Notes: a model not told the origin generated them from the letters alone. A stretch of DNA of 64,000 nucleotides from Neobacillus nitrireducens (GCF_030915405.1 NZ_CP133262.1:1426001-1490000), one strand, 5' to 3'; shown: positions 18,505 through 30,756, counted from the stretch's first letter. Program-made: numbers and translations.

Positions 18505-19032
18505 TCATCCATCTTTTATTGGAGAAATCCAATCCTCAATAAACAATCCACTGCTTTGAATATTATTCCTCAATTTTACACATTCCATTTCACAACCTAT
18601 AAACATATAGAAATCATGACCGAAATGAAGATACATTCTTGGGTGGTTTAACCTACACCATAAATTATTACGTAGTATCAATCTAGATAAATCTCCAACA
18701 TCTTTTTGATGAACTAAACTCTCCTCAGAAATATTTTCATATAAATTGTACATATTCGCATTATATAAATCAGGGAATTCTTCTATTTCTAGCTGTTCCT
18801 CCCACTTTTCTAGACCGGACACGGTCAAATGTGGAATTTTATTACAGTTTACTATGTTTTCTATTGCAAAAATATATTTATCCTCAATATCTAAATATTC
18901 TTTTACAGTTAGTTTTTTATTATCATGAATACTTCCTATATCATATATCGATGTCCACTCATCTTTATTATATATTCCATTTTGATCTCTGTATTTAGGG
19001 TTATATTTTGTTATTCTCCACTTAAACTTCAT
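18505..19032 (-). CDS. Candidate immunity protein for the Rhs tip (175 aa)
   Basis: This soluble protein begins 12 bases downstream of the stop of the Ntox21-like Rhs tip, preceded by AAAGAGGAT. The sequence starts MKFKWRITKYNPKYRDQNG and includes EEQLEIEEFPDLYNANMYN. It is acidic overall, as expected for an inhibitor of a basic nuclease toxin. I do not recognise a named family. The call rests on the conserved toxin-immunity order of polymorphic toxin loci and the tight spacing. Confidence 0.6.
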   Translation of the reverse strand: MKFKWRITKYNPKYRDQNGIYNKDEWTSIYDIGSIHDNKKLTVKEYLDIEDKYIFAIENIVNCNKIPHLTVSGLEKWEEQLEIEEFPDLYNANMYNLYENISEESLVHQKDVGDLSRLILRNNLWCRLNHPRMYLHFGHDFYMFIGCEMECVKLRNNIQSSGLFIEDWISPIKDG

Positions 19033-19044
19033 TTTATCCTCTTT

Positions 19045-21225
19045 CTATTTTTTTAAATAATTTAGAAGTGCATCATACGTACCCATCCGCTTATCTTTTT
19101 TTAGATCTTTAATTGATTTGGCTTGTTTCCATATTCCACCTATATGAGATGTATTATCAGCAGTTATAAATGTTTTCCCATTTGTAAAAACTAATTCACC
19201 ATGAACTTTTACTCCCCTTTCTAATCTAAAACCTAAATACTTTGCCAAATCTGTTGCCTGTTTATTAGTAAGTGGTAAAGTTGTACCGATGACTTGAGTT
19301 TTAAGAGAACCAACACCCCACGGCATTATTTGTTTATATACCTTGAGTTTAATGTTATATTTTTTCGATATCGCTCTACATGTATAACATGTACCCCCTT
19401 CTACAGGAATTGCATAATTACCATCAGGATCATATAACATTACCGGGTTGTTACTTACATAGTTAAACCCATTTTGAGTTAATGGTTTAATTTCGTTCCC
19501 CGGGTCTGGGTCAGGAGATAAAAACACACCAGTATTAGAATTGTAATATCTAGCTAATAAATAATATAACCCTGTTTCCTGATCATAATGATAACCAACC
19601 TACCGATAAGGGTTAGTATCCTTCATTGATCCTGTTGAAGAAGTAATTTTCCCCCAAGCATCGTACTCGTATTGGGCAACTACATTTCCATTTTCATCTG
19701 TTAAAGCAGTAACATCCCCATGCCCATTCAAATGATAATAGTACGTTTTACCATCCTTTACCATAGTTATCGGGTGACCTTGATCATCCCAAGAAAATTC
19801 TGCAGTAATATTATTGCTGAGATCAGTCTCAGCAATAACCTTATCACCATTATAATAGTAGTTTGTTGTTCCAGCAGATGTGGTCATACTTGTTCTTTTA
19901 CCTTCATGATCATAAGTAAACTTCGATAAGGAACTCCCGCTTTGATCTTTCACCTCAATCAACTGGTTCTCCTCATTATAAATGTACGTTTTATCACCGT
20001 CATTGGTAAGGTTCCCATTTAAATCATACGTATAGGCCTGACTATCGACATTAGTTAACTGGTTTCCAGCATTATACTTATAAGCTGTTATTGTAGTAGT
20101 TGTACCTTTGGTGACAGTTTTCTTAGTACGGTTTCCAATTGCATCATATTCATAGACAATGGTTGTCCCATCCGTTAAAGTCTCTTTCGTTAACTGGTTG
20201 AGAGAATCATACTCATAGGAAACGGTGCCTTTATCTGTTACAATACTTGTCTGGTTCCCGTTAGGGTCATAGTTGTATTTGTAAGAATCCAATACGTCCC
20301 CGGTGTTTTTATAATTTTTTAATTCATTTAGGCGATTACTATCATCGAACTGTAGTGAAGTATAGGAATTATTTGCACGTTTGACAGAAGTAACATTCCC
20401 ACTTTCGTCGTAAACAAACTTCGCCCGGTTCGAACCATTTCTTGATATCGCAATTAATTGGTTTAACTTATTATAAGCCAATTCAGTTGAAACACTCGGT
20501 GCTCCTGCTGTAACTTTTACAGAAGTGAGATTACTATTTGAGTCATAGCCATAATCCGTTGAAAAAGAACCTTGGGTTTCTTTAGTCAATCGATTGTTAT
20601 TATCGTAGGTATATGCGCTTTGTTTTCCTGATGCATCCGTTACGGAAGTCAGATACCCATTCGCATCATAACCGTAATCCCATTTCTTTACTCCGTTGAC
20701 ATAGGTGCCGTTTAAACGGTTCAGGGCATTAAATGTGCTAGTGAGGACGTCCCCTTTTGGATAAACTAGCTTATTTTGTTTGCCATTTTTGTTGTACTCA
20801 AATTGTGTGAATTGATTTAATGGGTTTGTGATTTTCGATACGAGATTAAACTCGTTATAATCATACTTCGTCAAATTCCCTTTTGCATCTGTGACAGTCG
20901 TACGATTTCCATTTCCGTCATAACCGTAAGAAGTAACACCCAATTTTGCATCGGTTACTTTTGTTAATAAATTACGGGAGTCATAATCAAATGATGTTAT
21001 TTGTTTTTTCCCATCAGTTATACTTTTCTGATTGCCAACCTGATCAAAACTATAAGAAACCGAATTTCCAAGAGGATCTTTGATACCAGTTACATAGTTT
21101 CCACCCGTATCATACGTATTGGAAGTGATCGATGCTCCAATTTCGAGACGCATTGCGTCAAACCAGGCTGTTCCTGTCTGATTTTTATAAACCTGTAAGG
21201 CACAAGAACTATTAATTTCGACCAA
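19045..21225 (-). pseudogene. Orphan Rhs module with Ntox21-like toxin tip, in-frame stop
   Basis: The reading frame covers YD repeats, the Rhs core end and a toxin tip, but lacks the N-terminal two thirds of an Rhs protein. It starts inside a carbohydrate-binding-like module (TAWFDAMRLEIG). A TAG at 19600-19602 falls exactly where the core should read PYRYAGYRYD. The same frame continues through DQETGLYYLLARYY to 19045, so a single base change explains the interruption. The last 100 residues end with GGIWKQAKSI and KRMGTYDALL, resembling the Ntox21-type tips of Rhs/Maf/Cdi toxins, predicted RNases. This looks like a displaced cassette kept for recombination into a full Rhs gene. Confidence 0.7.
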
Positions 21226-21316
21226 CTACTTTATCATTGGTAAAAACCTATCAGTCCATAAATAATTATCTTACTCTTAAATTAAAATACTCATTTGAGT
21301 GACCATCTCATCCACT

Positions 21317-21715
21317 CTAAAGAATTATTGTTTTATCACTTGTGTCATTTTCATCCTGACTAAATACAATTTGATTATAAAACGTAGCCATAGCTGTGGA
21401 GACATAAGGAACCAACCACAAAAACCCAATTCCTAATGTAAACAAACAAAGAATACCCCAACCAATAAAACTTAGTCCTAACAAAAAATATTTCCACTTA
21501 TACCCATTCATCATTTTTCTGCTTTCAGTTATTGCTTCAAACATTGTATATTCAGAATGATCGCGCAATAAGAAAAATGTTTGGGAGTAAGATAAACTTT
21601 TTATAATACCAGGTATTATCAGTAATAATGACCATAAAAACAGGAAAAGACCTTGTAATAAGGATGCTCCAATAATTTTAAATAAAGTTTTTCCATATTT
21701 ATAGATAGAAAACAC
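21317..21715 (-). CDS. DUF975-like membrane protein, probably N-truncated
   Basis: The 132-residue product has several membrane segments (SLLQGLFLFLWSLLLIIPGI, KYFLLGLSFIGWGILCLF, LGIGFLWLVPYVSTAMATFY) and the motif SLSYSQTFFLL...ITESRKMMNGYKW typical of DUF975 proteins. Those are usually around 200 residues, so the N-terminal part is missing. The DNA immediately upstream is a decayed Rhs fragment. It sits where the immunity gene of a lost Rhs tip would be, so it may be a remnant recruited as immunity protein. The start is uncertain. Confidence 0.5.
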   Translation of the reverse strand: MFSIYKYGKTLFKIIGASLLQGLFLFLWSLLLIIPGIIKSLSYSQTFFLLRDHSEYTMFEAITESRKMMNGYKWKYFLLGLSFIGWGILCLFTLGIGFLWLVPYVSTAMATFYNQIVFSQDENDTSDKTIIL

Positions 21716-21980
21716 ATGTTACAACGTTTGCTGCTATCGGTGTCTCCTCTTGTTCCATCCATGTCGTAACCCCACCACTCATAATAACCCTTGGTCATCG
21801 TAACTGGATTCCCTTGATTGTGTCCCAAGTATAATCAGCAACAATATTATTATTGGAATCCGTTTTATTACTTTATCTCCATTGTAATGGAAATTAGTTG
21901 TTCCACTTGATGTTGTCATACTAGTTCTCTTACCATCCGATTTCTTTACTTGAATCAAATGATTTTCAACATCTTAGAAA
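21716..21980 (-). pseudogene. Decayed Rhs core fragment
   Basis: This stretch closely matches the intact Rhs2 core at about 23030-23245, over the segment encoding VENHLIQVKKSDG to DDQGNPVTMTK. It has several deletions and frameshifts. It is a partial duplication left between the DUF975-like gene and the Rhs2 immunity gene. Confidence 0.65.
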
Positions 21981-22019
21981 GTATTTCTACAATATTAACA
22001 TTCATGATTTAATAAAAGA

Positions 22020-22054
22020 GCAAAACTGCCTCAAAATCACTTGAGACAGTTTCA
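22020..22054 (-). terminator. Rho-independent terminator
   Basis: The stem AAACTGTCTCAA/TTGAGGCAGTTT on the minus strand is followed by a T-rich tail. It sits just past the stop of the 98-residue membrane protein and ends the Rhs2/immunity transcript. Confidence 0.6.
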
Positions 22055-22063
22055 ATGTATTTA

Positions 22064-22360
22064 TTAATCTTTTTTTCCAAGAGTTTCACGAATTCTAAAG
22101 GATGACGTCATTGCTGTATACCCTATAAATCCGAATGAGATAATAATTAATAAAGAAACTAATATTGTTGCTTGTGAAATGATGGATAAAACTAAACCGG
22201 CTAATGCTCCTTGAATTGCAGTTATTCGAATAAGTTTTTTCTTAACGTTTTTCCCTTTCTTCTTTACTCTAAAATACAGTATCATCCATACTATCCAACC
22301 AATCATTAAATATCCCAAATAAATCATAAAAATCCTATCCAGTTTAATTCCCTCCATCAT
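22064..22360 (-). CDS. Small membrane protein, candidate immunity for Rhs2
   Basis: A 98-residue protein with about three membrane helices: FMIYLGYLMIGWIVWMILYF, a central ALAGLVLSIISQATILVSLL region running into IIISFGFIGYTAM, and a basic loop (RVKKKGKNVKKK) between them. It starts 15 bases after the Rhs2 stop. A membrane immunity protein matches the hydrophobic Rhs2 tip, which would be expected to act at the inner membrane. Assignment is by position and hydrophobicity. Confidence 0.6.
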   Translation of the reverse strand: MMEGIKLDRIFMIYLGYLMIGWIVWMILYFRVKKKGKNVKKKLIRITAIQGALAGLVLSIISQATILVSLLIIISFGFIGYTAMTSSFRIRETLGKKD

Positions 22361-22375
22361 TCACTTGAATTTGGC

Positions 22376-25300
22376 TTATTGAACATGAAATTTTTTTAAC
22401 CAATATTTCACTGAATCTATAATCAAAGAAGCATGTCCAATTCCAAACGTAACAAGGTGTTCAAGGCCTTTTACTTTACCCCCGGCATTCCAAATATCTA
22501 AACCAATATAACTTACTGATTTTCTAAATGAATATTTATGTCGAATTACATAATATAAATCGTAACCCAATATAGCAAATCTCAAAATAGTAGAAGTTGC
22601 ACCTACCCAGACCGGAGCCCCTAATAGTGCTGCAACCGCTAAGCCGAAGGCGATCCATCCTGCTGTTAATTTGTATGGGAAATGCCCTCCTGGATCAACC
22701 ATAATTACTGGATTATTCTCAGTGTACGTATATTGATTTAAACTCAATGGTTTATTCGGAGATCCATTGAACGAATCCCTTGTGATAAACCGGCCCACAT
22801 TAGGGTCATAATAACGAGCCATGAGATAGTACAATCCAGTTTCATTGTCATAACGATAACCAGCATAACGATAAGGGTTAGCATCTTTCATTGATCCTGT
22901 CGAACTAGTAATGTTACCCCAAGCGTCATACTGATACTGTGCAACGATATTACCACTCGCATCAGTTAATGATGTTACATCTCCATGACCATTCACATGA
23001 TAATAGTATGTTGCCGTATCCTTAGTCATCGTTACTGGATTTCCTTGATCATCCCAAGTATAATCAGCGACAATATTATTATTTGAATCTGTTTCATATA
23101 TCACTTTATCTCCACTGTAATGGAAATTAGTTGTTCCACTTGAAGTGGTCATACTAGTTCGCTTACCATCTTGATCGTACGTAAAGGTAGCTAAGCTCGT
23201 ACCATCCGATTTCTTCACTTGAATCAAATGATTTTCAACATCATAGATGAAGGTATTCGTACCATTGCTAGTCAAATTACCATTCGCATCGTACGTATAT
23301 GCTTGGCCATTGACAGCTGTCAGCTCATTGGCAACATCATACGTATAATTTGTTGTTGTGTTTGTTTGACCTTGGGTCACTGTTTTCTTTGTACGATTTC
23401 CTACTGCATCATATTCATATGCAATAGTTGTACCGTCTAATAGGGTTTCTTGTGTTAATTGGTTTAATGCATCATATTGGTACGAAATGGTACCTGAACT
23501 TGTTACTACACTAGTTCGGTTGCCGTTCGCATCATACGTATAGCTGTATGAATCTAACAAAGAACCGGCATTGTTATAGTTCTTTACAGATTTCAAGCGA
23601 TTAGCATCGTCATATTCATATGACGTATAAGTGCCATTTGAACGATTCACAGAGATGACATTTCCCTGTTCATCATAAACGAACTTCGCTTGGTTCGCTC
23701 CTTTTCGAGAAAGAGCAGTTACTTGATCCTGTGAATCTAACGTATATCCTGTGGAAATGGATGTTGCTCCTGCTGTTACCGTTAACGAAGTAGGATTCCC
23801 ATTATCATCGTTCACATAATCAATTTTGTTTGACGCGCCTTCAGCCATCTTAGTTACACGATTATTTTTATCGTATGTGTAAGTCGTGGACTTTCCACCT
23901 GAATCGGTTGCAGAAGTTAGGTTTCCATTCGCGTCATAGGCTAAATCCCATTTCTTTACTCCATTGTTGGAAATGGTATCCATCCGATTCAAGCCATTAT
24001 AGGTATAGGAAACGGAATCTCCTTTAGGGAAGGTTACCTTTGTACTGTTTCCGTTCTTGTCATACCCAAATTGAGTGACTTGATTTAACGGGTTTGTGAT
24101 ACTAGAAATCAAATTCCACTCGTTATAACTATAATTGGTTACATGATTGTTTGCATCTGTTACCGAAGTTTGATTCCCCACTCCGTCATAACCATAGGAA
24201 GTATCTCCTAAGTTAGCGTCAGTTACTTTCGTTAACCTATTTAACTGATCGTAAGCAAAAGAAGTGTTCTTTCCTTTTCCATCCGTCATACTTGTTTGAT
24301 TTCCGACACCATCATAGGAGTAGGAAATACTGCTTGCTGAATTATCAACATTGGTGAGATAGTTTCCACCAGCGTCATACGTGTTAAAAGTAAACGAATT
24401 TCCTACTTCTAAACGCATGGCATCAAACCAGGCTGTTCCTAATTGATCATAATATAGATATAACACGTCTATAGAATTAAAGGCATTAGCCGGTTTTATC
24501 TTTGCTGCGACATGCTGCCAGTCTTCTGATGTTTTGCTGAAATCATTCGCAAAAGTCCCTACAGAGTTATCGGCATAATTGAGTTGGACTTGAAGAACAT
24601 AATTTCCACCGTTGGCGTCAGCCCCTATTTGTTTAGACCAACCGGATAGTGTCAATGGGGTGTTCTCATCACCGGAAAGATTAATATGTTGTTTGATATA
24701 TTTGTTTTTCGTCTTTTCACCAGTAAGTTTAAATGCATACGTCCCAGTGTAAACCTTGTCATCACCTGAATTTACGTTTTTATCGATTCCATCATTTGTG
24801 GAAGACAAGTTCCCACTAGTTGTCCAGTTATCCGGAATACTGTTTAAACCTGAATTGCGTTCAAAGCTTGAATTATCTACAAAGTTATAAGCAGAAAGCG
24901 TTGTTCCTTTTTCCAATTGAACACCATCGAAATATGCAGTACCAGATCCTGCGCTAAGCCCAACAGACACTCGAATAGATGCAGTATTCGCTGGTACGCT
25001 GTCAATCACCGCTTGAATACGAGTCCAGTCTTGCGTTCCTTTTAATGTATAAGCTTGTTTTTCACTAATCCATCCCCCTGTTGAATCCAAAAATTCTACT
25101 TTGACAACGGAGGTACCTGTTGTTCCGGACGTTTTTACATACCCGCTAACAATATATTTATCACCTGTTACGTAAGGAGCCTTATCCGATTGAACAATTG
25201 CCCACCCGGTAGGATTAGAGATACTAACACTCTTACCACCATATTTGGATGTGGTTGACCAAGCAAACGTAGCTGTTTTCCCAGTTTCGGTTGCTTTCGT

Positions 25301-27978
25301 CCAGTTATCCGGCCAGTTATCCGTATTGTTATCAAGTTCAAAACTAGAATTTGCCAATTTATTATCTGCAACAGACATTGGTTTTGTATCATATTGCATA
25401 TTTCCATTTGCAGCATATCTGCTTGCTGATGTTTGAACATTGGCATCAGTCGATTCGGTTTGATTATTATTTGAATCATAGTCGGATGAAGTGATATTAC
25501 TATTAAAATCTTGTTCTTTCGTTAGATTGTTTTGACTATCGTACGTGTTATAGCCAGTTTGACCACCTGGGACCTGTACCGCTGTAATGTTTCCATTCCC
25601 ATCGTACGTATAAATATACTTACTCGTGCCACCCGTTTTATTGGTGTTTGGATCTTGAACTTGGGTAAGGTTGTTATTATTGTCATACGTATACGTAGTA
25701 ATGGCTTTGTTTGCAGAATCCAATGGATTTTCTGTCACCTGAGCCACATTGCCATTTGCCGTATAAGTGTAGTCAATTCGCTTTCCTTCCCCATCCGTCA
25801 CAGACGTCACGAGATTCGTCGTGTCGTAGGAGTAAGTTGTTGTGCTCGTTTGCAAGGTCCCATTGATAGTAATGGGTTTACTAATAGTCTTAACCCTATT
25901 GGCTGTATCGTAACTAATCGTTGTTGTGATGTTACGTGCATCCTTAATGCCTGTCAGTGCATGATTAGAATCATAGGATAATGTGGTGATTTTTCCAGCT
26001 GCATCCGTAACAGTTGTTAAATTACCAGATCCATCAAATCCATAATTGATGGTATGATTTGCTGGATCGGTCATGCTAGAAACATACCCATTGGTCCCAT
26101 ACGTCAAGGTTGTACTTCTTAAGGACGCATCCTTTATCGTTGTTAATTTTCCGCTTCCATTATAAGTGAACGTCGTCGTATTTCCATTGGTATCGACAAT
26201 GGAGGACAACTTTCCACTCGTATTATAGTTCTCTTTTGTTCCGTCCGTTTGCGTGATGGTATAGGTTCCATCTCCGTTTTTCACGAGCGTTAAATAATCT
26301 CCTCCAGCAGCTACATAGCCTCCACCAATCTTTTGTCCAAAGATATGTTGTGTATTGTCTTCATCGATCAGCGTAATGGGGCCAGTTCCACCATCCACAA
26401 GTCTCTTTTCGACATTACTAGTCCATCCATATCCAAACATTCCGGCAACATCGGATTTTCGATTGTTATACGTACGAGTCATACTGACTGGTACGCCACG
26501 TCCTGGAATTGATAAATCATTTTTTTGATAAACTAAGTTTCCATTAGCAGGATTTACGCCATCCTTTGTAAGGCCCCAATAATCTTCTATACCAATTGGA
26601 TCAACCGTATAGTTAATGGTTAATCTAGGCGTATTGTTTCCACTGTTGACGGTATTAAACGACCGGTAGGGCGAAGTCGCTTCGTTTTGTTGTTTTAACA
26701 TGAAACCATAATTCGCCTGATTACCGAAGTACCAGTCTTTGACAAGAGCTGTGATATCCCATTGCCAATACGCATTTGTCGCATTATTGGTTATTGTCGA
26801 ATCCCGCTGGTTGCTAATGGACGGCTGTGTGTTCCATGTGACATACCATTCCAATTACTTGTGATGCGATATAAATCAATCGTACTATTCGTTGCATCTG
26901 TTTTCGTTTGATACGCATTAAAATTGGCACTTTGAATGATACTATCACTCGGAATACTTGGTAAATAAAATTGGACGAGTGAGCGTGTTGTTCCATTGAC
27001 ACTGTGGTATCCAGTCATCATATACGTTGGACTAAAAGCGTACGAATCGGGATAGCCCGTCGAGATGAAATTATCATGTTGCACATCCCAGGTATCTATG
27101 GATGGATCTATTGTAACTGGATATTTAGTTTTAGGATCTTTCAAGAAATTTTCGTCCGCTACAACATCAACATAGGTTTTTCCTTTTTCTTCATGAAGCT
27201 TGAGGTTAACCTTGTCTGAATACTTGCCATTGGCATCTGTCATAAATAGGTTTTTAAAATACCAAACTTTGTTACCTTTTGAATCTGTAAAGCTAATAGT
27301 CCCATCTTTCCCAACCACAGGTTTAACCCCATCGGCCTTCAATTCAAAAGTAAAGGTGTTTTGGTGATATTGTTGCAGGATAAGATCTTCTTTTAACATA
27401 TCCCCTTCTATACGATAACGCACATCGGTATCTGTATAGATTTCTGGATAAGTGATTTCGTTTCCTTTGATACTACCCTTTACACTTTTCGCTTGAACAG
27501 GAACAAAGGAAACACTTTTCCCGTCTTTTTCAATAGACGCTAAATCGCCTGTTCCAGCTTGATCAGCTAACCAAGTCTTTACCTCATTGGCCGTGTTTTC
27601 TAATTTCCCAGCTTTTGTCTTACTTACTTTTAGGGTATTATCAATCTTTTTCCATTTCTTATCGGAAGGATCTTGATAAAACTGAGGATCTAAGAAGATA
27701 TCTTCTGAAAAGCTCCCATCAGGATGAAGATAACGAGTCGAATACTTGGTTCGCTTACTTGTTAATTCCAGTTTGTTTTTAGGGAGCTTATTCGGGATAT
27801 CACCTATATCTGCTTTTACAGTTTGTTTCTTAGGGGTCCTGCCGGTCACACCTGGCGCTGCCTTCGTAAAATTTGGCCCTACTAAACTGAAAATCAAGCA
27901 AAATGAGATGATGATTGCAAAATAACGACAGAAAGACCGAAATGATGAGGACATGAAATATGTTTCTTCCTCTCTCAA
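22376..27978 (-). pseudogene. WapA/Rhs-family toxin with a one-base frameshift (Rhs2)
   Basis: Two overlapping frames together encode one Rhs protein of about 1865 residues. The 5' part (27978-26791) has a signal peptide (FAIIISFCLIFSLVGPNF) and the N-terminal and DNRLRE-like domains. The frame then breaks near 26838: LYRITSNWNG is followed in the next frame by VTWNTQPSIS, where Rhs1 reads continuously. One missing G in ATG-GTC would explain it. The 3' part (to 22376) has the DUF6531-like segment, carbohydrate-binding-like modules, YD repeats and the core end (PYRYAGYRYDNETGLYYL). The tip after DPGGHF is hydrophobic (GWIAFGLAVAALLGAPVW). It could be truly broken, phase-variable, or a sequencing error in a GG run. 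Confidence 0.75.
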
Positions 27979-28234
27979 ACTTTTGTACTATCCGGAATAG
28001 TCGACATAATTCTACTCCCTTTTTTAAATACTGGATATAGAGGAAATAATGGTAGAAAAGTAAATGATTTACCACTATTTGTGTAATCTTAATTGAAAGA
28101 AGAAGTTTTACCTTGAAATCACCACTAGCTCTCTCAAAAGATAAATCTCCCATGAGTCTTCTTCCCTCCATCCTGAATCTCTTCGGTTCATCATCCAGCG
28201 AATCTTGTCAATATCTAACATTTAGAACACTCCT

Positions 28235-29198
28235 TCATTTTGTTAAGGACACACTTATTTCTCTTGCAACAGGAACCTCAAATGGAAGTTTTGGTGGTTT
28301 ACGGTTTAGATCAATACGATATTTGCCAAACCGATTGACATGTGCCGTAACATAAGGGCTTAAATAGGAAATCAACTCTTCATCATATTCATTTCCATCT
28401 TGCATGTAGTCATGAAGAATACGAGATAAAGAGAACACATTATAAAAAATGAGACAATTGGCCACAAGATGGTTATATTTAATAACTTTACGTTGTTTTT
28501 CCCGGTCATTTTCAGCGATAATTCCTTCGCCACAAAAGAAGATCCACTTGGTAAACCCATTAAAGGCTTCACTTTTGTTAGTGGCTGCTTGAATGGTACC
28601 TCTCAGTTCTTCGTCAGCCATATATTTTAACAGAAACATGGTTCTTATCACTCTTCCCAGCTCACGATGATAAATGGCACGATATGATTTATTTCGAACT
28701 TCATTAGCTGCATCCTTTAAGGTAATATAAACAGGTAATTCGTATCGTTTCCGTATTAATTCTTCAATAACAGCATTGACTAAGTCCGCCGGATCATCTT
28801 TACTAAATGCGAGTTTACTCATTGTATCAATCAAAATTTGATTGGCTTCATGATTAAACGGTCGTAACTGAAGATAATCTCGAATAAGGCGAAAATGCCG
28901 TTTGGCTGTTCTCGTTTCACTATACATTTTCCACTCTTCTTTGGTAGGCATAGGTAAGCGCGTTTTTTTTCTCAATATGTATCACAATCACTTCCGGAAT
29001 ATCAACAACACGGATAATAAATCCAAGATTTTGCACGGTTTTAATTAATACTAGTAATGCTAATTGCTGTAAGATTCCTTTAGATTTAGCCTCTGCCCAT
29101 TCTATTTCATTCATTTTTGGGGTATATACTTCTTCCAAGTTCTTTTCCGTTAGATTACTCTTAAATCTAGGGTAAATGGTATCCTGAATACTTGGCAA
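28235..29198 (-). pseudogene. Tn3-family transposase remnant
   Basis: Two frames (29198-28920 and 28975-28235) carry pieces of a Tn3-type TnpA. The first is the N-terminal DUF4158-like part (DTIYPRFKSNLTEKNLEEVY). The second starts in the N-terminal half and jumps directly to the C-terminal end (NKSEAFNGFTKWIFFCGEG, then NCLIFYNVFSLSRIL and SPYVTAHVNRFGKY). About 320 residues remain of the usual 950-1000. There is a frameshift near 28950 and a large internal deletion that removed the catalytic core. A possible terminal repeat lies at 29302-29339. Confidence 0.75.
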
Positions 29199-29301
29199 TT
29201 TATATCCCTTCTTTATTTCTTAATTTTTTGACAATCATATTTTTAGGATAAAATAAAAACCTATCTTTTGATAGGTCTAGTTGATAATTCCATTATTTTC
29301 T

Positions 29302-29339
29302 AAAGTGACCCCTCAATCTGCGAATCGTTTCCGTACCCC
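29302..29339 (-). repeat. Probable Tn3 terminal inverted repeat
   Basis: Read on the minus strand this begins GGGGTACGGAAACGATTCGC, points toward the transposase remnant, and is 38 bases long. That is the usual form of a Tn3-family end. I could not find a matching partner beyond 28.2 kb, which agrees with the element being truncated. Confidence 0.45.
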
Positions 29340-29539
29340 TAAAGAGGAAAAAAGTATAATTATCCCCCATAATATGAGCATTAACCCTATTAAAGATGCC
29401 AATATTTCCACCAAATCCTTATATTTTAATGTAAATAGTTCGTTCTTGAATAATTATGATTTAATGTATCTGACACTTTGGTTCATGACCCTAAAACGAA
29501 AATCTTCCAAATCATACTTTTATTACCCCAATATTAATG

Positions 29540-29575
29540 AAAAAGCGACTGCTCATTGAACAATCGCCTTTTTTT
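29540..29575 (-). terminator. Rho-independent terminator
   Basis: The GGCGATTG/CAGTCGC stem-loop followed by TTTTT on the minus strand lies directly after the stop of the LysM amidase gene. Confidence 0.6.
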
Positions 29576-29580
29576 ATCAT

Positions 29581-30588
29581 CTACATAGTAGATAAGATTT
29601 CTTGCATTTTATTTCTCACAAGAGGATAAAAATCATTTTTAGCATCTGTTGTACTATTACCTCCAAAAAATCCGGTTCCTGGGCAAGTTTTGACAGCATG
29701 TCCCTCACTTTTATCTAATACTCTTTCACCTGTGTTCATATCCCACCAATGATGGTATTGGATGGTATCAACGGAAGGGGTTAATCCAAATTTGATACTT
29801 AGTAAAGCAGCAACCGTGATGATGGTTTCTCTTTGTTCTGGAGTCATTTGATCATGTCCCTCATCAAAATTCCCGACATTTTCAATAGCCAATGCTTCAG
29901 CTTCAATCGATGGCATTACAGCTTTATTTAATAGCCCAAACGAACCTTGAGGAGGGGTGTTAAATGGTCTGCCCAGAACTACTTTTCCATCAGGGAATAC
30001 GGTTAATTGCTGGCTTATATCTGACCATCCCATCTCTTTAACATGAAGATCCTTCATTTTATACATCCATGCAAAATGATTTGAACCGTTAAAGTCACTG
30101 TATGACGGCCACCATGTGTGATGTTCTTGGAAATACGTTATTTTTCTTGTGAATTTTTGGTTAAACAGCCAATCCCTAAATTGATCCCTTGTCATGAGCA
30201 CAAATTGCCCATCCATCGTCAGTTTTGTGGGAATGATCTTTAATTTTTGCCCTACATATATGACATTAGAGGTAAGTCCGTTTGCCGTCCTAATTAATGG
30301 AACCGATGAATTAAATGATTGTGCAAGTTTCCATAAGGTATCCCCTGCCACAACCTGATACATAATTGGAACTCGTAATTTCTGGCCAACTACTAATAAA
30401 TCAGATTGTAATCCATTTATCGAATTAAGGTCATTTATAGTGATCCCATAGGTTTGGGCAATTTTCCAAAGAGTATCCCCTGACCGAATTTCATACGTAT
30501 TCCTAGGGTTATTAACAGCAAGAGCTGGAGAAATATTTACGAACAATATTAAGAACAAACTTAAGATAACAATAATGGTTTTGTTCAT
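29581..30588 (-). CDS. LysM N-acetylmuramoyl-L-alanine amidase, secreted
   Basis: This is a 335-residue protein. A signal peptide (IIVILSLFLILFVNISPALA) is followed by two LysM repeats (YEIRSGDTLWKIAQTYG and YQVVAGDTLWKLAQSF) and then a PGRP/Amidase_2 domain. The domain has the zinc-site pattern HHTWWPSY, HHWWDMNTG and KTCPGTGFFGG. It should bind peptidoglycan glycan chains and cut the lactyl-peptide bond outside the cell. ATG at 30588 follows AAAGGAAAT. It is divergent from a second LysM amidase gene starting 169 bases away. Confidence 0.88.
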   Translation of the reverse strand: MNKTIIVILSLFLILFVNISPALAVNNPRNTYEIRSGDTLWKIAQTYGITINDLNSINGLQSDLLVVGQKLRVPIMYQVVAGDTLWKLAQSFNSSVPLIRTANGLTSNVIYVGQKLKIIPTKLTMDGQFVLMTRDQFRDWLFNQKFTRKITYFQEHHTWWPSYSDFNGSNHFAWMYKMKDLHVKEMGWSDISQQLTVFPDGKVVLGRPFNTPPQGSFGLLNKAVMPSIEAEALAIENVGNFDEGHDQMTPEQRETIITVAALLSIKFGLTPSVDTIQYHHWWDMNTGERVLDKSEGHAVKTCPGTGFFGGNSTTDAKNDFYPLVRNKMQEILSTM

Positions 30589-30756
30589 TTTTAATTTCCT
30601 TTCTATAGAAAATGCTCTTTAACATCTTATATTTTTTGGAAAAAGCCATCAGAATATCCTAGTGTTTACTTCCATATTCAAGTTTAAATTTCAATATGAG
30701 ACATAATCCTTTTACCGAGAATATGATGGTAAAAATGAAGATCGGGGGGATATTTT

